A stretch of DNA of 64,000 nt, taken from Peronospora farinosa (lineage: Eukaryota > Oomycota > Peronosporomycetes > Peronosporales > Peronosporaceae). The notes under the pieces are model-generated. The model did not search any database. It worked only from the letters and a program-made list of their open reading frames with translations, and was not told where the DNA came from. Both the position numbers and the translations under genes were made by a program. The stretch lies in the NCBI GenBank assembly GCA_947646735.1, contig CANTFK010000661.1, positions 434,001 through 498,000 of the forward strand, in the 5' to 3' direction. Below, in pieces: positions 1-8,612 of this stretch (the first letter of the stretch is position 1; each line of letters starts with the position of its first letter).

Positions 1-1
1 G

Positions 2-3000
2 CAGAAGCATCGAGCTTTCTGGGAACTAGTGCAACACATTCTGAATCTTTACGACGTGGTGCTTATGATCCGTTTGCTGCTGGACTTTCTACAGAATGAT
101 CTTGAAGCGGCTGCGGCTGCCGTTTTCTTGGTCGATCAGAACTCGCAGAGTATGTCTCGCATCACTCGAGGTGCACCGACGCAATCGGGACTAGCACCGT
201 CACGAGGACTAGTAGGTGAGACGCTGAACTCACGGTTAGCACGGTATCTAGTAAACTTTAGTTCCGAAGAAGGATATGACCCCGAGGTGGACTTGGCACA
301 TGAATTTCCGGAACAGAAACTGTACTGCGTGCCGTTGATGGAACATGACGCAGTGTATGCGATTATTGAAGCTACGACTGCCCATTCTACGCGGCGTGTA
401 ATGGATGAGCTTCATTTAAAGTTGTTAACGTGGTTGGGACCGATTTTGAGCTCCTGCATGCGTAAATGTATCGAGTTTCACGATATACTGCTGTCTGAAC
501 GTACACAGAAGGCCTTGCTTCGCACTATTAGCTCGTCCGATACAGAGGATACAGTGTTAAACCTTGTGGACGGTGTGATCGACGGAGTGTGTCACATCAC
601 AAAAGCGGAACGTGTATCACTGTTTATGATTGACTGGGAAACGGACGAGATTTGGTCGCTTTCGTCTAGCTACTACGGTGAGACACTTCGAGTTCCTCTT
701 CGAGCAAGCATGCTAGGCCTCGCTGCTACTACACAGCAGACGTTGAACGTTCAGAACCCAAAGACAGACCATCGTTACAATTGGTTGACAGACCAACGTC
801 ATGGCGTTCAAACGCGCTGCGTGCTGTACGTTCCGGTGGGCAATCAGAGATCTTCACAAGTCGATGAATCTGGTAGTAGTCGACCAATCGCCGTCTTAGA
901 GATCATAAATAAGGTGGAAGAAGAAGAAGAAGCTGGTGGATTGGCTGCTGGGTATCGTCCAGGATTTACATTTGATGACGAGTGCGCTCTTGAAGCGTTT
1001 GCGTGCGAGGTTGCGGTAATTTTACGTCGACGCAGTAACGAGATTGAGTACATCAAGTTATTAGCCGACACGCGTGCGGAGCATGTCTTGGCAAAACGTG
1101 CTCGAAGCCAAGTAAATCTGCTCGAGTGCTATACGAGTTATGCCTCCGCAGCACATGCACATCCTGAAGCTTGTTCACGCAATTCATTCGATCCAAGTAA
1201 TCGACACGTAGACTACCTCGAGTGTGCAGCTACTGCTAAGCTTAAGGATCAAGCTAAGGAGCCTGCTTCGACCACCACTTCATCTGCGTTAAACGAAGTG
1301 AGCGATCACGTTGAGCAGCGTCTTAGCAAGGTGATTCGCCACAGGAAGCAATACTCTGGTCGGTTGGGCTACGAATGTTTCGATATTAATGAACAGCTCC
1401 CCCTTCAGTTATTGTTTAGCGCGCCGCAAGAATCACGATTTCCGTCGTGGAATTTTAGTGTTTTTGCCACGGACCCGGTGGTTCTCCCGAGGCTACTAGA
1501 AGAGATGTACGTGGATTTCAAGGTGGATGAAGTACTGCATACGACAAAGCACCGGCTGCAAAACTTTATTGTGGCAATGAAAGAACATTACCACCCGAAT
1601 CCATTTCACAACTTCCTGCACGCGTTTTCCGTCGTCCATGCATCGTATCTTCTACTTAGCACAACTGATGCCGGCCAATTGCTTCAGCCGTTGGACATCG
1701 CAGCCTGTCTCGTTGCTTCGCTTGGCCATGATGTAGACCACCCGGGACACACGAACGACTTTGAAGTGAAGTCTGGATCACAGCTAGCGATGCTTTATAG
1801 CGACGAGTCTGTTCTCGAGCATCATCATGCCTACACGACTTTTCGCTTGATTTCCAAGGAAAAAAACGCAAACATCTTGCAGAATCTAAATTCCGCCGAC
1901 TACCGCCACTTTCGTAAGATGGTGATAACCGCGATTCTGGGCACGGATATGGCGCATCATTTCAAGTTCCTAGAGAAGATTAAAAAAGTAATACGCCCTC
2001 CCAGCCATCATGTTGACACGACTGCGATCTCAGCCGCCAAGCGTGACAACTCGAGTGTCACTGCCATAATTGCGGTGAGTAGCGGAGCGAAGCCAAGGCT
2101 TGATATCACGACAGCTAACGATCAAGAAAAACAAGGCTCCGAGATTCTAAACGTGTTGCGTGACGCTGTAATGCAGCCTGAAGTAAATACGGTGGTGACT
2201 TCGCTTGGAAACACTGTTGGTTCCCCAACTAGTTTCTACTTGACCGCTGGTGCAAAATGCACTCCTAGTCGTTCGTCAAGTGGGCAATTGACTAAGGGCG
2301 GCTGGATGTACAACGGTACTGTGGAAGACCGTCTATTCCTCGTGAAAACGCTTGTACACGCGAGTGACCTATCAGGCCAAGTCTTTCCGAAACCTATCGC
2401 TTTGAAGTGGAGCAATATGATCTCAAAAGAGTTCGCATATCAAGCGCTGATGGAGCAGGCTGAAAACATACCGATCTCGTATAGAAACATCGATGATCCA
2501 CTGAAAATGGTTGAAGGGCAGCTCTTCTTCGCGCAGAAGATCGTGTCACCACTTTGGGACCTCATGTACATTATGTTTCCGGATATTGACGAGTGCATGC
2601 TGAATTTGAGATCGAATGTTGCTCATTACGAGCAGGAGCTGCAGCGCCTTCAGGATGCACGCTCTGAGGTGGACCTGAACGCTGATCAGGCAGGAGAGCA
2701 GAGTGATGAGCAGGAGCGACAGTACGAAGAACAGGAGACTCATGATAGGATGGCACGTCGTAATTCTATGTGCGGCTGCGAATACGAGGGTGTGGCGGTA
2801 CCGGGACTTGCTAGACATAATCCAGCGAAGTTTAACTCGTTCCGCACTATACCGGAGGATGGTAGCAATATTGAAAATGCCGAGGCAAGTTTAGATGGTG
2901 AGCTTAGTGTCCGATCTAGCGTTCTTGTGGCGGCGGAAAAGTCTCGGAAGTCAACCCGTTCAAGGTCGAGCAGTATTAGCAGTAGTAGTAGTAATAGTAG

Positions 3001-3043
3001 CGAATTGGAGGTAGACGAGCAATCGCTCGTTGTGTACGAATAA
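2..3043 (+). CDS. GAF-domain cyclic-nucleotide phosphodiesterase (5' partial)
   Basis: Hydrolyses cAMP and/or cGMP to the 5'-monophosphate; the specificity cannot be told from sequence. The frame is open to the window edge (it reads through codon 2-4 with no ATG at the first residues), so the N-terminus is missing. Two GAF modules come first: roughly nt 60-480 and nt 540-1060. The class I PDE catalytic domain follows, with HNFLHA (about nt 1606), HDVDHPGH (about nt 1726) and the late metal or catalytic aspartate in HASDLSGQ (about nt 2370). The catalytic domain is split by a poorly conserved insert of about 100 residues (nt 1990-2310). The C-terminus is acidic, then Ser-rich. It ends 86 bp from the convergent TBC gene. 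The family call is firm; which PDE subfamily is not. Confidence 0.93.
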   Translation, partial: QKHRAFWELVQHILNLYDVVLMIRLLLDFLQNDLEAAAAAVFLVDQNSQSMSRITRGAPTQSGLAPSRGLVGETLNSRLARYLVNFSSEEGYDPEVDLAHEFPEQKLYCVPLMEHDAVYAIIEATTAHSTRRVMDELHLKLLTWLGPILSSCMRKCIEFHDILLSERTQKALLRTISSSDTEDTVLNLVDGVIDGVCHITKAERVSLFMIDWETDEIWSLSSSYYGETLRVPLRASMLGLAATTQQTLNVQNPKTDHRYNWLTDQRHGVQTRCVLYVPVGNQRSSQVDESGSSRPIAVLEIINKVEEEEEAGGLAAGYRPGFTFDDECALEAFACEVAVILRRRSNEIEYIKLLADTRAEHVLAKRARSQVNLLECYTSYASAAHAHPEACSRNSFDPSNRHVDYLECAATAKLKDQAKEPASTTTSSALNEVSDHVEQRLSKVIRHRKQYSGRLGYECFDINEQLPLQLLFSAPQESRFPSWNFSVFATDPVVLPRLLEEMYVDFKVDEVLHTTKHRLQNFIVAMKEHYHPNPFHNFLHAFSVVHASYLLLSTTDAGQLLQPLDIAACLVASLGHDVDHPGHTNDFEVKSGSQLAMLYSDESVLEHHHAYTTFRLISKEKNANILQNLNSADYRHFRKMVITAILGTDMAHHFKFLEKIKKVIRPPSHHVDTTAISAAKRDNSSVTAIIAVSSGAKPRLDITTANDQEKQGSEILNVLRDAVMQPEVNTVVTSLGNTVGSPTSFYLTAGAKCTPSRSSSGQLTKGGWMYNGTVEDRLFLVKTLVHASDLSGQVFPKPIALKWSNMISKEFAYQALMEQAENIPISYRNIDDPLKMVEGQLFFAQKIVSPLWDLMYIMFPDIDECMLNLRSNVAHYEQELQRLQDARSEVDLNADQAGEQSDEQERQYEEQETHDRMARRNSMCGCEYEGVAVPGLARHNPAKFNSFRTIPEDGSNIENAEASLDGELSVRSSVLVAAEKSRKSTRSRSSSISSSSSNSSELEVDEQSLVVYE

Positions 3044-3129
3044 AGAAAGTTGGAACATGATTCTTGTGGTATTGATATTTGATAACATCTAACGTCTAGT
3101 AGTAGCAAGGGAGCAGAACACACAACACG

Positions 3130-5430
3130 TCACCGACAGGCGAAGCAGTGTCTGGTTCTACTATTGACATGCTCGGAGCAAAAGTAGCCGTCGCACCGCA
3201 AACACTTGGCGGCTTGCGAGAATAGTGTGAAGACAAAGCGGCAGTCACGGGCATTACAGTACCATTCTGGACGATCGGGAAACTCGATCAAAGGACGTGC
3301 GGCTTGCCAGGTTGGACGAAGCGATACTATGTCAGTCTCCAGAGCTCCAATTGTAACAGTCTCTTGGTCAGTGTGCGCTGGGTCGACGGACGTTGGAGCA
3401 GTGTCGTCAAAGCGAGGTGACTCTAGCCAATACATCCCTGCCGGTGAGCCGAAAAACGCTTGGGGGCTGAAATCCTTGATGAAAGACAGCTCGAGCATAC
3501 TGCGACTTCGTGTAGCACTACTACTTCCAGCCCCAAGAGACGCTGTTGATGTACATGTAGATGTCGCGCTTGACGTGCTTGACCCTCTGGATCGGCCCTC
3601 GCACCGACTAGGTAGATATAGGGCTGTCTCCGCTTCATGGTTGCCTTCCACCTCTTCACCACTAATGTTAAGCGTCGCCATCGTTTGTTCGAACAGCTGA
3701 CAGTCGATATCAAATCCTCGAACTCGTCGACCGCAGGTAGCTCTCGGGCACTGGTGCTTAAAGATACAAAGAGCATGCTGCGGTTTACAGCAAAAGCGGA
3801 ATTCGCAGTGACCACACACTGCTGTCTCAAGAGCCAGGATGCCAAACTTTGTGTTGCAGTACAAACACACCTCTTCTTTTTCCAATACAAGGCGTGCCGC
3901 CGTCGTGTCACATCGATTCCAGCGATGTGCTAACTCTAGCGGCGAAATCCTCCGCATGCTGGTCTCTTGCATACACGCACCGTGAGCAAGCAGTAGCCGT
4001 ATCATATCGGGCTGATTTCGAATCACACTAAAATGCAAAGGCCTAAGACCAGCGTCATCCAAATTGTCAACGTCAGCGTTACAATGTTCAATCGCAAAGC
4101 ACGCAACCGACACCCGCCCATTCCAGATAGCAAAGTGAAGAATTTCGTTGGCTAGTACGATACTAGCGGCAGTGCTGTGGTGACGGCGAATTACGTGTGC
4201 TTCCCACAATCGACGTACGAGTGACCCGTGTCCCAAACGGATTGCCTCTGCCATCTCGGGTGGTAGCGTCCGATGCAATCCGAAGCCGCCTATAGAGGCA
4301 GATTCTTCATCGCCATCTGCAGAAATGCTGTCGCTGCTTGAGGCACCCGTTTTGCTGCAAGAAGGAGTTGTAGTGCCCGTTGCTCGGATAAAGTGCTCAC
4401 GAGATACATACGCAGTCGTGTCTTCACGGTGCATTTTGTGGTTTGGTCGGAATATAAGGGCTTGTAAAATAACCTGGTACGGATCCAGTTCTCGTACAAG
4501 AGGTTTGAACTCGCGCAAAAAGTCTTCAAACGTCATGCACATGAGCTTGGACTCGAGAAGCTTAAGCATCGCTAGTCCTGCTCGCAAGAAAATGTCCTGC
4601 ACGCCGACAAAGAAGAGATCAAATATTGCGCACGCGAGGTCTGTCTTGGTCGACAACGAAAAGAGTGTTGTAAACCATTCGATGCCGTACATGGGGATGA
4701 CAAAGCCTTGCACTAAAAGATGTGCGTGCAGCATCGGCAAGTCTCGAATAAACATTTGTTCAAAATGCTGAAGATACTCGTCCAAGAAGATGGAGCTGCG
4801 ATGGTAAATCCCCGCCAGATGACGCTTTTTGAGCATGTAAAGGAACAGTGCGTAGGCGTCAGCTTCTGACAGGCCTTCCACCAAGAAGAGCGCCGCAATG
4901 AAATTCATACCCTGACAGTAGACATCCTCAGCTTCTGCGATTGCGTTTAGGACTCGAAATAATGCACTCTGTTGTGTTTCGAGTTGATGCTCGTCATTTC
5001 TCTCAAAGATACTAAAAGTACGTGTCACGTCACGTCGAATGGCGTCCGAGCGCTCGTACTCGGACGCACATAAGAGGTAATAGATCTCTCGATGGCGACG
5101 TATAAAGTGTCGTGGAAGTCCTTGCATGTGCATCCAGCAGACGCCTTCTGTAAGCGACAGCAGCAGCTCGCGCTCCGATTGGTCCGTAAAGTTGAACTGC
5201 TTCATCACATTGCGCCAAAACAGCTGGCGCTTCTTTTCGGTCGTCGAATAAGATCCCATCTGTTGCGACATGAGGCTGCTTGTTTCACACAGATCACAGT
5301 TTGAATGGCCGTCGCATCTGATACGCGAAAGAAAAAGCGAATGAGATTCCAATGAAGAGATGGCAACCGAGTCGGTGGGTGAGTCTTCCTGAACCATTGC
5401 GGACGACTGTGACTGGTTAAAATCTCTCAT
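3130..5430 (-). CDS. TBC-domain Rab GTPase-activating protein with ankyrin repeats and zinc clusters
   Basis: Predicted to speed GTP hydrolysis by a Rab GTPase on membranes. The TBC domain has the arginine-finger motif IRRDVTRTF and the glutamine-finger motif YCQGMN. After a linker come two or three ankyrin repeats (motifs such as LRPLHFSVIRNQPDMIRLLL), then a cysteine-rich segment (CLYCNTKFG, then CGHCEFRFCC). The extreme C-terminus is a second Cys/His cluster (CLRCDGYFCSEHV and a final HCFAC) that resembles a FYVE-like zinc fold. I start at the ATG at 5430, giving 766 aa; the frame extends upstream to 5472 only through a TTG. It is divergent from the Miro gene with 250 bp between starts. 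No intron is needed. The combination of domains is unusual. Confidence 0.9.
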   Translation of the reverse strand: MRDFNQSQSSAMVQEDSPTDSVAISSLESHSLFLSRIRCDGHSNCDLCETSSLMSQQMGSYSTTEKKRQLFWRNVMKQFNFTDQSERELLLSLTEGVCWMHMQGLPRHFIRRHREIYYLLCASEYERSDAIRRDVTRTFSIFERNDEHQLETQQSALFRVLNAIAEAEDVYCQGMNFIAALFLVEGLSEADAYALFLYMLKKRHLAGIYHRSSIFLDEYLQHFEQMFIRDLPMLHAHLLVQGFVIPMYGIEWFTTLFSLSTKTDLACAIFDLFFVGVQDIFLRAGLAMLKLLESKLMCMTFEDFLREFKPLVRELDPYQVILQALIFRPNHKMHREDTTAYVSREHFIRATGTTTPSCSKTGASSSDSISADGDEESASIGGFGLHRTLPPEMAEAIRLGHGSLVRRLWEAHVIRRHHSTAASIVLANEILHFAIWNGRVSVACFAIEHCNADVDNLDDAGLRPLHFSVIRNQPDMIRLLLAHGACMQETSMRRISPLELAHRWNRCDTTAARLVLEKEEVCLYCNTKFGILALETAVCGHCEFRFCCKPQHALCIFKHQCPRATCGRRVRGFDIDCQLFEQTMATLNISGEEVEGNHEAETALYLPSRCEGRSRGSSTSSATSTCTSTASLGAGSSSATRSRSMLELSFIKDFSPQAFFGSPAGMYWLESPRFDDTAPTSVDPAHTDQETVTIGALETDIVSLRPTWQAARPLIEFPDRPEWYCNARDCRFVFTLFSQAAKCLRCDGYFCSEHVNSRTRHCFACR

Positions 5431-5680
5431 TTGATCTCTCGCTAGTAAGCGACACGTCTTGCACCCTAACAAAGCTTACAGCTTTAGTTGCACTCTTGAG
5501 TGCGGAAGCTCCGCACTAAAAGCTTTTTTGTCCGTTTCTAAATGACTTTAAACGACGCTTCAGGACTGCAATCCGACGAAGGACAGATTTCAACCAATGA
5601 ATCAACAAGATTCTGATTCGTAGAGAAAATAACATTCAGGTGTCACTTGTGTGTCAATTGGTAGTCAACAAGAGCAAAAG
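5431..5680. promoter_or_regulatory. Shared divergent promoter region (TBC gene / Miro gene)
   Basis: These 250 bp separate two ATG codons pointing in opposite directions, so both 5' UTRs and both core promoters must lie here. I see no clear TATA box or oomycete initiator that I would place with confidence. Confidence 0.45.
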
Positions 5681-8151
5681 ATGGCGACCAAGACAATACG
5701 AGGTGATGAAGCGGAGCCGGCGCGTCCAAAGCTGCCATTAAAGCCACAGGTGGTACGCATTGAAGTACTGGGTGATGAGAAGGTGGGCAAGACGTCTCTT
5801 ATTTGCTCACTGGTGTCACGCCACTTTAGCGAGAGGGTACCGAGCGTGCTCCTCGACGTTCAGATCCCAGCCGAAGAGAGCGACGAGAACGTCATCATTT
5901 CAATCACTGACACTTCATGTACGTCACACCATTTTACACTTGACTCGTAGATATATATTGACTGTAAATGACTTGATAGCCCGCGTGTCGGACTTGATGC
6001 GCGTGACGAACGCAACCAAGCGTAGCGACGCCATTTTATTGGTGTACGACCTGACGAGACCCGAGACGTTTCAGCGGCTGCGACGTTGGTTGGACTTTAT
6101 CGCCAAGAATAAGGAGATACCAGTCGTACTGGTTGCCAATAAAGTGGACATTAATGCTGTCACACCCACTACAGACGGCTCATACGCGAGCCAAGTGCGA
6201 CACCTGGTCAATACGTACCCGGTAAGCATTTATTGTTTGGTCGTTGTCATATTGTGATGAGCTGGAAGAGGTTATGGCGCTGGCTTTTTTGTCGTGTTGA
6301 TGGTGTTGTCGTGCTGTAGTTTGTAGTGTCAGAGGTGGAATGCTCGGCGAAAAACTTTACACAAGTGGCACAAGCGTTTTTCTTGGCACAGAAGGCAGTG
6401 CTTTATCCTGTTGCGCCACTTTACAATGAAAAGAAACGAGTACGGTAGGACTGGAAAAGTTGGTGTGGATTAATTCTTAAGGGTCTACCTGTACATTTAC
6501 GCTTGTGTAGCAATTGCAGCCCAAGTGTCTTAAGGCGATCAAGCGAGCGTTTCGTCTGTATAACCGCGATCGCAGCGGTATCCTCAGTCGAGAGGAGCTC
6601 AATGAGTACCAGTATGACTGCTTTGGTGTACGCCTTCTCTCCACGGAGATTGATACATTGATGGAATATCTTTCATCTGAAGTGCCGTCCGGAGTAGCTC
6701 CTGACCGCAGTGGACTTCTTGTAGAGGGATTCACTTATCTATGGTGGCTTTTTATCGATCGCAATCGGCCGGAATCAGGCTGGCAAGTGCTGCGAAGTTT
6801 AGGATACAACAATGATCTGCACCTGGAAATTCCTCCCGAACGTCTGCAGCTACCCTCGTACGAAAAGGATCAATCTGCGCAGCTCACTTCCCAAGCGGTC
6901 GAGTTCCTGACGAACCTATTTCGTCAGTTTGATGCGAATAAGGATAATAACATTGCAGAGAATGAGGTTGAAGCAATATTCTCCATCTGTGAGGATGAGT
7001 GTGCGCCCTGGGCAACATGCACATCTACTTTGTCGCCGCCGTTGTATGAAAAAAACATGGTGGACGGCAAATCCACGCTTTCACTCGCAGTGTGGCTGGC
7101 TTGCTGGAGCTTCGTGGCTCAAGAAAACCCGCAAAAGCTTCTTGAGACACTATTCTATTTGGGTTACAACGACAAGCTTTCCCCAGCAATTGAGTTTGTG
7201 AAGTATGTGCTCTGCTTATGGAAATCCTGGACACGACATTGTCTAACTTTCTACTGTTTTGGTTCTGACACAGGGGTCGTAGTCTGACGCGCAATGCAGC
7301 AAGGATCGACCGTAACGTGGTCTCGTGCTACATATTTGGTTCACCGAGCTCGAGAAAGAAAGACTTTGTTCGCACATTTGCTGGTGGGGAAGATAAAGCT
7401 TATGCAGATGACGAACAGCTTATTCTACGTAGTATCGGTGCTGTTCCAGACCGGGACACGACGAAGTATCTTTTTGTATGTTGCTACTTACTCATATCAT
7501 GCCTGAAAAATACTGCAACTAATGAGATATGAATACTTGGGTGCTATGGGCAGATCACAGAAGCGTTGTCAGACGACGAGATTGAAATGAAAGCGGATGT
7601 TTTGCTGTTGGTGCTGAACCCTGAGGATGAGCTGAGTAAAGTGTTTGTGGAAGAGCTGGACAAGAAGTTGCCTGCATCGATCCCGCGTGTGGTGATTAGC
7701 TATAAGCCGGAAACACACGAAGAATGCGTGGAGAATGTCATGGAGAACAGTGATGAAAGCAGCGTTTTGGTAAAAGAAGAGCCCGTTGATTTTGCGATTG
7801 ACGCACTGCTGAAGCAGTACTCGACGTCACTCAAGTGCTACAAAGGTCACTGCGTGAAGGAAGAGGTCGCTCGTGTCCTCGTAGCCACTGCCTTGCGACC
7901 GTGCGTGCCGTGGTTTGCTGTTTTTTGGGTGTACATAGCTTTGCTAAAGTGAGTCTGTGTGTGGTGTATGATGTGCGCTGTGCAGGCCGAAGAATGCCCG
8001 CTCCAAGTCATCAGGGATCTGGCTGCCGGGCCGAAAGACTGGCATTGGCGTAATCGGCTTGACCGCTTTTGCGGCCGTCATTGCGTTCGTCGCGAAGCCC
8101 GAGGAGAGTAAGGCAGTCCTGAACGACTTGGTGTCCAAACTGCGACGTTGA
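5681..8151 (+). CDS. Miro-type mitochondrial Rho GTPase, seven exons
   Basis: Tail-anchored outer mitochondrial membrane GTPase of the Miro/Gem1 family, which links mitochondria to transport and contact-site machinery. Proposed exons are 5681-5918, 5980-6221, 6320-6439, 6511-7202, 7274-7475, 7554-7900 and 7986-8151. Together they keep frame and give 668 aa (human Miro1 is 618). Domain order is N-terminal GTPase (GDEKVGKTS P-loop, VANKVD), an EF-hand (DRDRSG-type loop) with its ELM partner, a second EF-hand (DANKDNN), a C-terminal GTPase-like domain, and a hydrophobic tail anchor (TGIGVIGLTAFAAVIAFVA) with a short basic end. The second P-loop is degenerate (GSPSSRKKDF). The acceptor of intron 3 could also be at 6519. 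The ATG at 5681 is the first in frame. Confidence 0.9.
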
Positions 8152-8612
8152 CGAATATGTGGTTGTAGCTATGTTTCAATTAATGTTAATACGCCGCGGA
8201 TCTGTTAGGGATTAGAGCAAGTACATGTTCTGTAAGCGCAGAACATGTCGCTATAGGTTGGTAATCTATCGGACTTTGTTACTTGAACTTGCCTTCTACA
8301 CCAAATAGTCTCTTCAAGCGTATACTTTAACAAATAGCATTATCAGAAATGCTGAGAAACGGTCAAAATTGGTGCTGCACAAATTTTGTGAAACATTTGT
8401 ATTTGCGTATATTTGAAGCTGTTTTCTGTCGGTTTGGTCCCACCTTTTGTGTCACGGCTTTCATCTTCCGTATCCAACCTGCCGATTACGCATAACTTTA
8501 TTCCGCTGTGGCTTGCGATTACGGTTCAAGGTGAAACCTCTGCCTGACCAAAACTTTTATCAAACTGTCCACTTTGCAAATTGCAGTCTAGTGATCAAGT
8601 AACAAATTATCA
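8152..8612. other. Intergenic spacer with a small perfect hairpin
   Basis: No gene seen. The stretch holds a 10-bp perfect inverted repeat, ACATGTTCTG at 8223-8232 and its complement at 8239-8248, with a 6-nt loop, about 70 bp after the Miro stop codon. The remainder should contain the acyltransferase promoter. Confidence 0.5.
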
